In this document: positions 51,188 through 60,961 of the stretch, in pieces
How the letters are laid out: every line of letters begins with the position of its first letter
How positions within the stretch are numbered: the stretch's first letter is position 1
Source of the DNA: an uncultured Flavobacterium sp.
GTDB lineage: Bacteria > Bacteroidota > Bacteroidia > Flavobacteriales > Flavobacteriaceae
Assembly (NCBI RefSeq): GCF_951805225.1
Contig: NZ_OX638201.1
Coordinates: forward strand, 4,836,001 to 4,900,000
Direction: 5' to 3'
DNA length: 64,000 nt
Translations under genes and position numbers: made by a program
The notes under the pieces: model-generated
What the model was told of the DNA's origin: nothing
The model's input: only the letters and a program-made list of their open reading frames with translations
The model's database searches: none

Positions 51188-52819
51188 ATGAGTCATATAA
51201 AACCCTTTACTTTATCTGCTTGGGTATTACTTGCTTTAGCAGGTAGCGCAACCGTACAAGCACAAGATTCAGCGCCTAAAGTTGTAATTACAGCACCTTT
51301 GGCAATTGTTAAAAAAGCGCCTGTTAGCGAAAACGAATTAAAGAGATGGAGTCACCTTGATTTAATTAAAGATTCGATTCCGGGAATGAGTGTTGATAGG
51401 GCTTACGCCGAATTATTACAAGGAAAAACAGGTAAAAAAGTAATTGTAGGTATAGTAGATTCAGGTGTCGATATTGAACATCCGGACTTACAAGGAATGA
51501 TCTGGACAAATCCAAAAGAAATTCCTGGTAACGGAATCGATGATGATAAAAATGGATTTATTGATGATGTTCACGGATGGAATTTTCTTGGAAATGCTGT
51601 TCACGAAAATCTTGAATTAACACGTATCGTTAAAAAAGGCGATGACGGATCTGCACAATACAAAGCAGCTTTAGCACAGTATAATGAAAAGATAAGCGAA
51701 CTTCAAGAAGATAAACAACAAGTTGATTTTTTAATAGATGTACATAATACTATTAAAAAGGAGTTAAATAAAGGAGATTATAAATTAGAAGATTTAAGTA
51801 AGATTACTTCAACAGATCCAAAAGTTTTGAGAAGTAAAGATATCATGACTCAGGTTTTTGGTAATGCAGGGCCAACTTTTAATCCTGAAGCTGATTTTGA
51901 AGAGTACAGAGAACAAGTTTACGATCAATTCAATTATAATCTGAACAAAGAATATGACGGAAGAAAAGTTGTAGGCGATAATCCGGAAGATCTTAAAAAC
52001 AATCATTACGGTAATAATATAGTTTTTGGTCCGGATAAAGAAAAAGCACTTCACGGAACTCACGTTGCGGGAATCATTGCGCAAATTCGCGGAAATAATA
52101 TTGGAGGAGACGGAGTTTCTAATAATGTTGAAATCCTTACAGTAAGAGCAGTTCCAGACGGAGATGAGTACGATAAAGATATTGCTTTGGCGATTCGTTA
52201 TGCAGTAGATAATGGCGCAAAAGTAATCAACGGAAGTTTCGGAAAAAGTTTTTCTCCGCACAAACAATGGGTTTATGATGCGATAAAATATGCAGCAAAA
52301 AAAGATGTTTTAATTGTTCACGCAGCAGGTAATGACGGATATAATATTGATGAAACTAAAAACATCAATTATCCAAATGATTCTGAAGACAACATTAAAG
52401 AATTTGCTGATAATGTAATTACAATTGGAGCAATCAATAAAGAATACGGCGAAAATGTAATAGCTTCATTCTCAAATTTCGGAAAAATAAATGTTGACGT
52501 TTTTGCACCGGGAGAAGAAATCTACGCAACGGTTCCAAACGATAAATACAAATATTTGCAAGGAACATCAATGGCATCGCCAAATGCTGCAGGAGTAGCA
52601 GCTTTGATCCGTTCTTATTATCCAAAATTAAAAGCTTCTCAGGTAAAACATATTTTAATGGAATCCGGAGTTGCACTTCCAGCGAAGGTAGTTTTAGGTA
52701 AAAATCCAAATCCAAACGAAAAACCAGTTCCGGTTTCATCAGCTGAATCTTCGAAAACAGGTAAAATGGTTAATGCTTATAATGCTTTATTGATGGCAGA
52801 AAAAATGTCAAAGAAATAA
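51188..52819 (+). CDS. S8 family (subtilisin-like) serine protease
   Basis: A 543-aa secreted protease. It has a signal peptide (MSHIKPFTLSAWVLLALAGSATVQAQ), the catalytic Asp in VIVGIVDSGVDIEHPDLQG, the His in LHGTHVAGIIA, and the Ser in LQGTSMASPNAAGVAALI. About 190 residues with an acidic, Gln-rich coiled insertion lie between Asp and His, much longer than in subtilisin. There is no T9SS tail; the C-terminus ends MAEKMSKK. It probably acts in the periplasm or is exported by another route. A terminator separates it from the M1 peptidase. Confidence 0.93.
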   Translation: MSHIKPFTLSAWVLLALAGSATVQAQDSAPKVVITAPLAIVKKAPVSENELKRWSHLDLIKDSIPGMSVDRAYAELLQGKTGKKVIVGIVDSGVDIEHPDLQGMIWTNPKEIPGNGIDDDKNGFIDDVHGWNFLGNAVHENLELTRIVKKGDDGSAQYKAALAQYNEKISELQEDKQQVDFLIDVHNTIKKELNKGDYKLEDLSKITSTDPKVLRSKDIMTQVFGNAGPTFNPEADFEEYREQVYDQFNYNLNKEYDGRKVVGDNPEDLKNNHYGNNIVFGPDKEKALHGTHVAGIIAQIRGNNIGGDGVSNNVEILTVRAVPDGDEYDKDIALAIRYAVDNGAKVINGSFGKSFSPHKQWVYDAIKYAAKKDVLIVHAAGNDGYNIDETKNINYPNDSEDNIKEFADNVITIGAINKEYGENVIASFSNFGKINVDVFAPGEEIYATVPNDKYKYLQGTSMASPNAAGVAALIRSYYPKLKASQVKHILMESGVALPAKVVLGKNPNPNEKPVPVSSAESSKTGKMVNAYNALLMAEKMSKK

Positions 52820-52841
52820 AATTAAAATAAAATACTAACCT

Positions 52842-52870
52842 AATGGAAGAGTGGCAACTCTTCCATTTTT
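52842..52870 (+). terminator. Intrinsic terminator after the S8 protease
   Basis: Perfect 11-bp stem AATGGAAGAGT, loop GGCA, ACTCTTCCATT, then T-rich tail. It overlaps the leader of the M1 peptidase gene. Confidence 0.8.
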
Positions 52871-52882
52871 ATTAAAACAATC

Positions 52883-54763
52883 ATGCGAAAAATTATATTA
52901 CTATCTTTTTTGAGTTTGGGTTTAAACTCTTTATCTGCGCAAAATGCTCCATATTGGCAACAACATGTCGATTATAAAATGGAAGTTTCGATGGATGTAA
53001 AAAACTATCAGTACAAAGGAAAACAGGAATTGGTTTATACCAATAATTCGCCTGATACTTTAAGAAAAGTTTTTTATCATTTATATCCAAATGCATTTCA
53101 GCCAGGAAGCGAAATGGATGCTCGTTTGCATTCTATAAAAGATCCTGACGGAAGAATGGTAAGTAAAGTAAAAGGTGCCGATGGTAAAGAGGTTAAACAA
53201 AGCCGAATTGAAACTTTGAAACCAAATGAAGTTGGATATCTAAAAATCACAAATCTTAAACAAGATGGAATAGTGGCTCAAATAAGAACCTCAGGAACTA
53301 TTCTTGAAGTTACTTTGGCTAAGCCAATTTTACCTAATTCACAAACTACATTTACGTTAGATTTTGACGGACAAGTTCCGGTTCAAATTCGTCGTTCAGG
53401 ACGTAATAATTCTGAAGGAGTTGAACTTTCGATGTCACAATGGTATCCTAAATTAGCCGAATTTGATTTCGAAGGCTGGCACGCAGATCCATATATTGCG
53501 AGAGAATTTCACGGAGTTTGGGGTAATTTTGATGTAAAAATCACAATCGACAAAGACTATACAATTGGAGGTTCAGGATATTTGCAAGACAAAAACCAAA
53601 TTGGTCACGGATACGAAGATGCTGGTGTAACGGTTGTTTATCCAAAGAAAGCAAAAACATTAACATGGCATTTTATCGCGCCAAATGTTCACGATTTTAC
53701 TTGGGCAGCAGACAAACAATATACACATGATGTTGTAAAAGGACCAAATGATGTTGATTTGCATTTCTTCTACAAAAATGATGAAAAAACAACCGGAAAC
53801 TGGAAAAAATTAGAGCCGTTAATGGTTAAAGTAATGGATTTTTACAATCATAAAGTAGGCGCATATCCATACAAACAATATTCATTTATTCAAGGTGGAG
53901 ATGGCGGAATGGAATATGCAATGTGTACTTTAATGTTAGGAAGCGGAACTCTTGAAGGTATTTTGGGAACAGCAACGCACGAAATGGGACATTCTTGGTT
54001 TCAACATATTTTAGCTTCAAACGAATCAAAACACCCATGGATGGATGAAGGTTTTACAACTTACATCGAAGACATGGCTTTGAATGAATTAAAAGGAGAT
54101 AAAAAAGTAGAAAACCCGTTTAAAGGAAATTATACAGCTTATTACAACTTAGTAAATTCAGGAAAAGAACAGCCAGAAACTACTCACGGTGATCGTTATG
54201 ACGAAAACAGACCTTACAGTATTTCATCTTATGTAAAAGGAAGTATCTTTTTGTCACAATTAGAATATGTGATTGGAAAAGAGAATGTAGATGCAACTTT
54301 AAAAAGATATTACAACGATTTTAAATTCAAACATCCAACTCCAAATGATATCAAAAGAACTGCAGAAAGAGTTTCCGGAGCAGAGTTAGATTGGTATTTA
54401 ATTGATTGGACAGAAACGTTAAATACAATTGATTACGGTATCAAAGATGTTGCAGATAATGCTGGAAAAACAACGGTAAGTTTAGAGAGAATTGGAAGAA
54501 TGCCAATGCCAATAGATTTAACTGTAGAATATACAGACGGAACATCTGAGAGTTTTTATATTCCGTTAAGAATGATGAATTTTATTAAGCCAAATCCAAA
54601 TCCAAACGTAAAAAGAACAGTTTTGGAAGATTGGGCTTGGGCACAATCAAATTATAGTTTTACAATTGATAAAAGCAAAACGGCAATTAAAAAAATCACA
54701 ATTGATCCAAGCGGATTAATGGCAGATATTAAAGCATCAAATAATGTTTATGAAGTAAAATAA
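52883..54763 (+). CDS. M1 family metallopeptidase (aminopeptidase N-like)
   Basis: A 626-aa protein with signal peptide MRKIILLSFLSLGLNSLSAQ. The zinc site is HEMGH in LGTATHEMGHSWFQHI, with the third ligand Glu in HPWMDEGFTTYIEDM, spaced as in M1 enzymes. The exopeptidase motif is GGMEYAMCT in place of GAMEN. The N-terminal beta domain has DYKMEVSMDVKNYQYKGKQE. It removes N-terminal residues from peptides in the periplasm or on the surface, a logical partner of the upstream S8 protease. Confidence 0.94.
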   Translation: MRKIILLSFLSLGLNSLSAQNAPYWQQHVDYKMEVSMDVKNYQYKGKQELVYTNNSPDTLRKVFYHLYPNAFQPGSEMDARLHSIKDPDGRMVSKVKGADGKEVKQSRIETLKPNEVGYLKITNLKQDGIVAQIRTSGTILEVTLAKPILPNSQTTFTLDFDGQVPVQIRRSGRNNSEGVELSMSQWYPKLAEFDFEGWHADPYIAREFHGVWGNFDVKITIDKDYTIGGSGYLQDKNQIGHGYEDAGVTVVYPKKAKTLTWHFIAPNVHDFTWAADKQYTHDVVKGPNDVDLHFFYKNDEKTTGNWKKLEPLMVKVMDFYNHKVGAYPYKQYSFIQGGDGGMEYAMCTLMLGSGTLEGILGTATHEMGHSWFQHILASNESKHPWMDEGFTTYIEDMALNELKGDKKVENPFKGNYTAYYNLVNSGKEQPETTHGDRYDENRPYSISSYVKGSIFLSQLEYVIGKENVDATLKRYYNDFKFKHPTPNDIKRTAERVSGAELDWYLIDWTETLNTIDYGIKDVADNAGKTTVSLERIGRMPMPIDLTVEYTDGTSESFYIPLRMMNFIKPNPNPNVKRTVLEDWAWAQSNYSFTIDKSKTAIKKITIDPSGLMADIKASNNVYEVK

Positions 54764-54780
54764 GCTTCATTTGAACTCAT

Positions 54781-54819
54781 AAAAAAAGTCTCGTTTAGTA
54801 TTTAAACGAGACTTTTTTA
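54781..54819. terminator. Bidirectional terminator
   Basis: Perfect 11-bp stem AGTCTCGTTTA and TAAACGAGACT (54787-54813), loop GTATT, A7 before and T7 after. It separates the M1 peptidase and the convergent epimerase gene. Confidence 0.85.
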
Positions 54820-54843
54820 TTTTTATATCTTTATCTTTTAAGC

Positions 54844-55785
54844 TTATTGAGCCAAATGTTCCAACATATCTTTTGTCATAGTTTCAAGATCAAAAGTATG
54901 TTTCCAACCCCAATCTTTTCTCGCCTCAGAATCGTCGATACTTGCCGGCCAGCTGTCCGCAATTTTCTGACGGAAATCAGGCTCATAAGTAATCGTAAAC
55001 TCAGGAATATGTTTTTTGATTTCGTTTGCAATTTCAGTTGGAGTAAAACTCATTGCGGCTAAATTGTATGAAGAATGTATTTTGATTTCTTCAGCCGGAG
55101 CTTTCATAATATTAATCGTCGCATCGATCGCATCATCCATATACATCATTGGCATTTTTGTCTCAGATGATAAAAAGCACTCGTATTTTTTATCGGCAAT
55201 AGCCTTATAGAAAATATCAACAGCATAATCTGTAGTTCCGCCACCAGGAGGAGTTGACCAGCTAATTAAACCAGGATAACGGATGCTTCGAACATCAACG
55301 CCATAAATATTATGGTAATATTCACACCATCTTTCACCGGCTTGTTTACTGATTCCGTAAACCGTTGAAGGTTCCATAACAGTATATTGAGGTGTATTTT
55401 CTTTTGGAGTAGTTGGTCCAAAAACTGCAATACTTGAAGGCCAGAATATCTTTTTTATTTTTTTGGCTTTAGCCAAATTCAAAACGTGAAATAATGAATT
55501 CATATTCAAATCCCATGCAAAAGCCGGATTCTTCTCAGCTGTAGCAGATAAAAGTGCCGCCATCAAATAAATATCTGTGATTTGATGCACTTCGACAAGA
55601 TGTTCAATTTGATTGAAATCTAAAGCATTCACCACTTCAAAAGGACCTGAATTAACAACGTCAGTATTTAATTTTCGAATATCAGAAGCAATTACATTTT
55701 CTGTTCCGTATAACTTACGTAGTTTTTGAGTCAGTTCAGTCCCAATTTGACCGCAAGCGCCAATGATCAATATTTTTGGATTCAT
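54844..55785 (-). CDS. NAD-dependent epimerase/dehydratase, L-threonine 3-dehydrogenase type
   Basis: A 313-aa extended short-chain dehydrogenase. It has ILIIGACGQIGTELTQKLRK (Rossmann GxxGxxG), the catalytic YGISK (YxxxK) with the upstream Ser in IFWPSSIAVFGPTTP, and RYPGLISW. These blocks, and PGGGTTDYAVDIFYKA, match the UDP-galactose-4-epimerase-like L-threonine dehydrogenases. Those oxidise threonine to 2-amino-3-ketobutyrate, the first step to glycine. Length is right for that subgroup. Sugar epimerase activity is less likely. Confidence 0.88.
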   Translation of the reverse strand: MNPKILIIGACGQIGTELTQKLRKLYGTENVIASDIRKLNTDVVNSGPFEVVNALDFNQIEHLVEVHQITDIYLMAALLSATAEKNPAFAWDLNMNSLFHVLNLAKAKKIKKIFWPSSIAVFGPTTPKENTPQYTVMEPSTVYGISKQAGERWCEYYHNIYGVDVRSIRYPGLISWSTPPGGGTTDYAVDIFYKAIADKKYECFLSSETKMPMMYMDDAIDATINIMKAPAEEIKIHSSYNLAAMSFTPTEIANEIKKHIPEFTITYEPDFRQKIADSWPASIDDSEARKDWGWKHTFDLETMTKDMLEHLAQ

Positions 55786-55938
55786 TTTGAATAGTTTTTA
55801 GAGACGCAAATATAACGTTTTCGCAATTATTTTTACTTTTTAGAAAAACAAATTATAAATTTAACAAGGATGAAGTTCGTTTTTTGGATTATTCTCTGTG
55901 AGAGTATTATTGCAGGTTTTAATTTTAGAACGAATTTA

Positions 55939-56193
55939 GCCACGGGTTTGGCTGGTTAAACGGATTTAATGCGGATTGTTTTTAAAATCTTTATCTGGAA
56001 AATTTAACCGCAAAGTGCGCAAAGGTTTTTTTGTTTAGGATTACGCAGATTAAACGCAAAGTTCGCAAAGTTTTGTGTTGATTTAGCTTTGCGAACTTTG
56101 CGGTTATATGCACATTTTAGGTAATAAAACTTTGCGTGCTTTGCGGTAAAAACAATCTGCGTTAAATCCGTTTAACCAGCCAAATCTGTGGCC
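55939..56193. repeat. Triple-nested 255-bp inverted repeat
   Basis: The outer arms (55939-55984 and 56148-56193) share GGCTGGTTAAACGGATTTAA with about four mismatches over 46 bp. The middle arms are ACCGCAAAGTGCGCAAAG (56007-56024) and CTTTGCGTGCTTTGCGGT (56130-56147). The inner arms CGCAAAGTTCGCAAAG (56055-56070) and CTTTGCGAACTTTGCG (56087-56102) are perfect. The intergenic region 55786-56276 holds no gene. Confidence 0.75.
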
Positions 56194-56261
56194 CAAAAAA
56201 ACGCACCTGATTTATAGAATCTTTGGCAAAAAACAGACTTCGTAATTGTAAAATTACTTTG

Positions 56262-56269
56262 TAACTTTG
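56262..56269 (+). promoter_or_regulatory. -7 promoter box of the lipoprotein-mfd unit
   Basis: TAACTTTG matches TAnnTTTG and ends 19 bp upstream of the ATG at 56289. A TTG lies 13 bp further upstream. Confidence 0.45.
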
Positions 56270-56288
56270 TAGCTTAATGTTTTACCAA

Positions 56289-56918
56289 ATGAAATATAAA
56301 ATATCTCTTTTTCTGCTTTTAATTTTTGTACTGAATTCATGTCAAAATGAAGATGAAAGACGTCGAGCTGAGAATGAAAAAGAAGCAAAGAAAAACGAAA
56401 TCATTTTTAATAATATAAATAAAGCCTGGACATTTATTGATGAACCCATCAATGAAGTTGCAGAACAAAAAGTAAGTTCGTGGGCCGAATGGCGTGATTT
56501 TCTTAAAGAAATTGGAGATAAACCAAGAAAAACGATTGGAGCTTTTCAAAAAAAATCAGCTGCAATTTCAAAAAAGGCATTTGCTTTAAACAACAATATT
56601 CCTGCAGAATTTAATGTTCCTCAGATAAAAAGCCGAATCTCAATTTTGATTACCAAAATCAAAATGATGGATTTATTTATTAATCTGAATACAATTCCGG
56701 ATAAGAAAGTAACGTTTCTGATTGGAGATATTAACAAAGAATTGGTTTCATTAGAAAGACAAATGGATCAGGTTGTTGTAAAAAGTAAAATTCCAAAAGA
56801 AGAAGGAGAAGCAGATTTCTTGAGAATGTTAGATACAACGCGCGCTATTCCGAATTCGAATACAGCTCCGGTTCTTCCAGCGCAGAATATAAATAAAAAG
56901 TTACCAACAGTTGACTAA
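56289..56918 (+). CDS. Lipoprotein of unknown function upstream of mfd
   Basis: I start at the ATG at 56289 (MKYKISLFLLLIFVLNSCQN), which puts a lipobox Cys at residue 18; an ATG 12 bp upstream only adds MFYQ. The mature 190 aa are charged and helical (DERRRAENEKEAKKNEIIFN, then WTFIDEPINEVAEQK), ending in a Pro/Asn-rich tail. No family recognised. The stop overlaps the TTG start of mfd by 8 bp, indicating coupling, though a functional link to DNA repair is not expected. Confidence 0.65.
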   Translation: MKYKISLFLLLIFVLNSCQNEDERRRAENEKEAKKNEIIFNNINKAWTFIDEPINEVAEQKVSSWAEWRDFLKEIGDKPRKTIGAFQKKSAAISKKAFALNNNIPAEFNVPQIKSRISILITKIKMMDLFINLNTIPDKKVTFLIGDINKELVSLERQMDQVVVKSKIPKEEGEADFLRMLDTTRAIPNSNTAPVLPAQNINKKLPTVD

Positions 56919-59900
56919 AAACGCCTTATATACAATGTATGATAATCTGCCTAAAAACGAGCAGATTGCCAAACAATTACTAGAACAAAATCAGATAAAA
57001 ATGCATCTTAACGGATTGTTAGGATCAGCAGTTTCATTTGTCATACGCGCTGTTTTCAAGAAGACAGAGTTGCCTTTTTTGATTGTTCTGGACAATAAAG
57101 AAGAAGCCGCTTATTATTTGAACGATCTCGAGCAAATGATTGGCGAGCAAGATGTTTTGTTTTATCCTGCATCATTTCGACGTCCGTATCAGGTTGATGA
57201 AACCGATAACGCGAATGTTTTGCTTCGCGCTGAGGTTTTAAATCGAATCAATTCCCGAAAAAAACCAGCCATAATTGTTACGTATCCAGAAGCACTTTTT
57301 GAGAAAGTAGTTACACGTCAGCAATTAGACAAAAACACGTTGAAAGTCGCTTTGAATGATAAAATTTCGATCGATTTTATCAACGAAGTTTTATTTGAAT
57401 ATGAATTCAAAAGAGTCGATTTTATTACAGAACCCGGAGAATTTTCGGTTCGTGGAGGAATTGTCGATGTATTCTCTTTTTCAAACGATCATCCTTATAG
57501 AATTGAATTTTTTGGTAACGAAGTAGACAGCATCAGAAGTTTTGATGTAGAAACGCAATTATCTGTAGAAACACATAAAAAAATCACCATAATTCCGAAT
57601 GTCGAAAACAAGATATTTCAGGAAAACCGAGAAAGTTTCTTAGATTATATTGCTGAGAAAACGGTTCTTTTTATTCAAAATACAGACGGACTTTTCAGTC
57701 AGTTAGACAAACAATTTGCAAGAGCCGAAGAAGCTTTTGAGAAACTTTCGAAAGAAATAAAACACGCTCAGCCGGAACAATTATTCTTAAATCAGGCTTC
57801 GTTTACCAAGCGAGCTTTAGATTTTTCGGTTGTAGAATTGGCTTCAAAACCAATTTTTAAAACAAGTAAAACATTCGAATTTCATATTCAGCCGCAGCCA
57901 TCTTTCAACAAGCAATTTGATTTGTTGCTGAATAATTTAAGCGACAATCATTTTAATGGATACAAGAATTATTTGTTCTGTTCGAATGAAACTCAGGCAA
58001 AACGTTTTCATGATATTTTTGAAACTTTAGACGAAGCGAATTCCGAGAATATTCGCAAGCAATATCATACCGTTGTATTGCCTTTATATCAAGGTTTTAT
58101 TGACGAAGAAAATCAAATTACGGCGTATACAGATCACCAGATTTTTGAGCGATATCATAAATTCAACATCAAAAATGGTTATTCTAAAAAGCAAAATATT
58201 ACGCTTAAAGAATTAACCGCGCTTTCGGTTGGTGATTATGTAACGCATATCGATCACGGAATTGGGAAGTTTGGCGGATTGCAGAAAATTCAAGTCGAAG
58301 GAAAAACTCAGGAAGCCATAAAACTGGTTTATGCCGATAATGATATCGTTTATGTAAGTATTCATTCGCTTCATAAAATCTCCAAATACAACGGAAAAGA
58401 CGGAACACCTCCGAAGATTTATAAGTTAGGATCGAACGCCTGGAAAATTTTAAAACAAAAAACCAAAGCGCGTGTCAAACATATTGCTTTCAACTTGATT
58501 CAGTTGTATGCAAAACGTCGTTTAGAAAAAGGTTTTCAATTTGCGCCGGACAGTTATTTGCAAAACGAATTAGAAAGTTCGTTTATCTATGAAGATACAC
58601 CGGATCAAACTAAATCGACACAAGAAGTAAAAGCTGATATGGAAAGCGATCGCCCAATGGATCGTTTGGTTTGTGGTGACGTAGGTTTCGGAAAAACGGA
58701 AGTTGCGATTCGTGCCGCTTTTAAAGCTGTCGATAATAGTAAACAAGTTGCCGTTTTAGTTCCGACTACTATTTTGGCATACCAACATTATAGAACTTTT
58801 ACAGAACGATTAAAAGATATGCCGGTTTCAATAGGTTATTTAAACCGATTTAGAACCGCAAAACAAAAAGCGCAAACCTTAAAAGATTTAGCTGAAGGAA
58901 AACTTGATATCGTAATTGGAACACATCAATTAGTAAACAAAAATGTAGTTTTTAAAGATTTAGGTTTATTGATTGTCGATGAGGAACAAAAGTTTGGTGT
59001 AAACGTAAAAGACAAGCTTAAAACCATTGCGGCAAATGTTGATACGTTGACATTAACGGCAACGCCAATCCCGAGAACGCTTCAGTTTTCGTTAATGGCG
59101 GCAAGAGATTTATCGGTAATTACAACGCCTCCGCCAAATCGTTATCCAATAGAAACAAATGTGGTTAGTTTTAATGAAGAAGTAATTCGTGACGCGATTT
59201 CGTATGAAATTCAGCGAAACGGACAGGTTTTCTTCATTAATAATCGAATCGAAAATATAAAAGAAGTGGCCGGAATGATTCAGCGCTTGGTTCCAAATGC
59301 AAGAGTCGGAATTGGTCACGGACAAATGGAAGGCGCCAAACTCGAGGAATTGATGTTAGGTTTCATGAATGGAGATTTTGATGTTTTGGTTGCAACCACA
59401 ATTATTGAAAGTGGATTGGACGTTCCAAATGCCAACACGATTTTCATTAATAATGCCAATAATTTCGGATTATCAGATTTGCATCAAATGCGCGGTCGAG
59501 TAGGTCGAAGTAACAAAAAAGCATTCTGTTATTTCATCTGTCCGCCGTATTCGTCAATGACCGAAGACGCCAGAAAACGTATTCAGGCGTTGGAACAATT
59601 TAGCGAATTAGGAAGTGGTTTTAACATTGCGATGAAAGATCTTGAAATTCGTGGTGCAGGAGATTTATTAGGTGGCGAACAAAGTGGTTTCATTAATGAA
59701 ATTGGTTTTGATACGTACCAAAAAATCATGAACGAAGCGATCGAAGAATTAAAAGAAAACGAATTCAAAGATTTATATCCTGAAGAGAATGATATTGAAA
59801 CCAAAGAATACGTAAAAGATCTTCAAATCGATACGGATTTTGAGCTTTTATTTTCTGATGAATACATCAATAATGTTACAGAACGTTTGAGCTTGTATAA

Positions 59901-60276
59901 CGAATTAGGTTCTGTAAAAAATGAAGCCGAATTAGTTATTTTCCAAAATAAATTAATTGACCGTTTTGGTCCAATGCCTCCGCGCGCTAATGCGTTGATG
60001 AATAGTATTCGCATCAAATGGATTGCGACAGCTGTTGGTATTGAAAAACTGGTGATGAAAAAAGGCAAAATGATTGGCTATTTCGTTTCAGATCAACAAT
60101 CAGATTATTACCAATCGAAGCGTTTCCATAAAATGATAAAGTTTGTACAAACGCACAGTAATCTTTGTACTATGAAAGAAAAACAAACACCAAATGGTTT
60201 ACGACTTTTATTGACTTTCGACAATGTAAAATCAACCAAACGAGCTTTGGAATTGATGGAAATGTTAGGAGAATAA
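56911..60276 (+). CDS. mfd: Transcription-repair coupling factor Mfd
   Basis: A 1121-aa protein that removes RNA polymerase stalled at DNA lesions and recruits UvrA. It has the UvrB-like N-terminal module (FYPASFRRPYQVDETDNANV), the RNAP-interacting domain (GDYVTHIDHGIGKFGGLQKI) and the RecG-like motor: Walker A GDVGFGKTE, DEEQ box VDEEQKFGV, TATPIPRTL and QMRGRVGRS. The C-terminal TRCF domain is also present. The start is probably the TTG at 56911, overlapping the upstream stop; the ATG at 56935 is the alternative and would trim 8 residues. Confidence 0.96.
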   Translation: MTKNALYTMYDNLPKNEQIAKQLLEQNQIKMHLNGLLGSAVSFVIRAVFKKTELPFLIVLDNKEEAAYYLNDLEQMIGEQDVLFYPASFRRPYQVDETDNANVLLRAEVLNRINSRKKPAIIVTYPEALFEKVVTRQQLDKNTLKVALNDKISIDFINEVLFEYEFKRVDFITEPGEFSVRGGIVDVFSFSNDHPYRIEFFGNEVDSIRSFDVETQLSVETHKKITIIPNVENKIFQENRESFLDYIAEKTVLFIQNTDGLFSQLDKQFARAEEAFEKLSKEIKHAQPEQLFLNQASFTKRALDFSVVELASKPIFKTSKTFEFHIQPQPSFNKQFDLLLNNLSDNHFNGYKNYLFCSNETQAKRFHDIFETLDEANSENIRKQYHTVVLPLYQGFIDEENQITAYTDHQIFERYHKFNIKNGYSKKQNITLKELTALSVGDYVTHIDHGIGKFGGLQKIQVEGKTQEAIKLVYADNDIVYVSIHSLHKISKYNGKDGTPPKIYKLGSNAWKILKQKTKARVKHIAFNLIQLYAKRRLEKGFQFAPDSYLQNELESSFIYEDTPDQTKSTQEVKADMESDRPMDRLVCGDVGFGKTEVAIRAAFKAVDNSKQVAVLVPTTILAYQHYRTFTERLKDMPVSIGYLNRFRTAKQKAQTLKDLAEGKLDIVIGTHQLVNKNVVFKDLGLLIVDEEQKFGVNVKDKLKTIAANVDTLTLTATPIPRTLQFSLMAARDLSVITTPPPNRYPIETNVVSFNEEVIRDAISYEIQRNGQVFFINNRIENIKEVAGMIQRLVPNARVGIGHGQMEGAKLEELMLGFMNGDFDVLVATTIIESGLDVPNANTIFINNANNFGLSDLHQMRGRVGRSNKKAFCYFICPPYSSMTEDARKRIQALEQFSELGSGFNIAMKDLEIRGAGDLLGGEQSGFINEIGFDTYQKIMNEAIEELKENEFKDLYPEENDIETKEYVKDLQIDTDFELLFSDEYINNVTERLSLYNELGSVKNEAELVIFQNKLIDRFGPMPPRANALMNSIRIKWIATAVGIEKLVMKKGKMIGYFVSDQQSDYYQSKRFHKMIKFVQTHSNLCTMKEKQTPNGLRLLLTFDNVKSTKRALELMEMLGE

Positions 60277-60286
60277 TTAAAAAAAG

Positions 60287-60368
60287 TTGCCACGAATTTC
60301 ACGAATTAGCACAAATTTAAAAAGGAAAAATTAATTTTAATTCGTGTTCATTCGTGAAATTCGTGGCA
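60287..60368. repeat. Inverted repeat, CGTGAAATTCGTGGC family (copy 1)
   Basis: TTGCCACGAATTTCACGAAT pairs with ATTCGTGAAATTCGTGGCAA across about 40 nt. It lies between mfd and the convergent XRE gene, so it may also terminate transcription. Confidence 0.7.
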
Positions 60369-60389
60369 AAAAATATTGAATTTAAAAGA

Positions 60390-60788
60390 CTATTTGTCTT
60401 TATAGAATTTCTCTAAATGCTCGTTTTTATCTTTTTCTGCCTGAACCAAACGTTCGTAAAGTTCTACTACTTTGTCAAGAGGATTAAAAGTGCAATGATG
60501 ATTTCCATGGTGATTTCCTACAGTTCCCTGGCTATTATCATAAAAATTATTAAAATAATTAAACACAGCTTCTTCCGAAAAATGTTCAATTGCTTCCACA
60601 CTTACACCAAGTGCTTTTGCAACTTCTTTGAGTTTTTCGTCATCGATAGTTTCGCTATTTTCGATTGCAGAAACTGTCTGTTGACTGATTCCTAAAGCCT
60701 GAGCAAGTGCTTCCTGCTTCATGTCTTTCAGTTCACGAATACGACTGATATTTCTTCCTATATGATGTGGTTTTGTTATTGTGCTCAT
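60390..60788 (-). CDS. XRE-family HTH transcriptional regulator (paralogue of 4322-4714)
   Basis: This 132-aa protein aligns over its whole length with the regulator at 4.3-4.7 kb. The HTH is nearly identical (IRELKDMKQEALAQALGIS, QQTVSAIENSETID), as is the C-terminal helix PLDKVVELYERLVQAEKDK. They differ mostly in the middle (NNFYDNSQGTVGNHHGNHHC, His-rich here). The His/Cys stretch could bind metal, which the paralogue lacks. Identical DNA-reading helices suggest overlapping operators, but the palindrome beside the other gene is only half conserved here. Confidence 0.85.
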   Translation of the reverse strand: MSTITKPHHIGRNISRIRELKDMKQEALAQALGISQQTVSAIENSETIDDEKLKEVAKALGVSVEAIEHFSEEAVFNYFNNFYDNSQGTVGNHHGNHHCTFNPLDKVVELYERLVQAEKDKNEHLEKFYKDK

Positions 60789-60792
60789 AGCT

Positions 60793-60800
60793 CAAAGATA
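60793..60800 (-). promoter_or_regulatory. -7 promoter box of the second XRE gene
   Basis: TATCTTTG on the minus strand, ending 4 bp before the ATG, as in the paralogue; upstream only a half-site, AAATTCT, of the other gene's palindrome remains. Confidence 0.55.
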
Positions 60801-60961
60801 TTAAAATTCTGAAAGCAAAAATTGATTTCAGTAAAAAACAGTTCTGTTTTTGTAAGATACATTTTACAATAAGTAAGTGTTTTTAATTCCTCCAAAAAAT
60901 TTATTTAACAAAAATACACTTTTCAAACAACTACTATTTAAATACAGGAATTAGTTAAACA

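Noticed and set aside
52893..53096. Minus-strand ORF over the M1 peptidase start
   Set aside because: Fully within a conserved coding sequence and without motifs.
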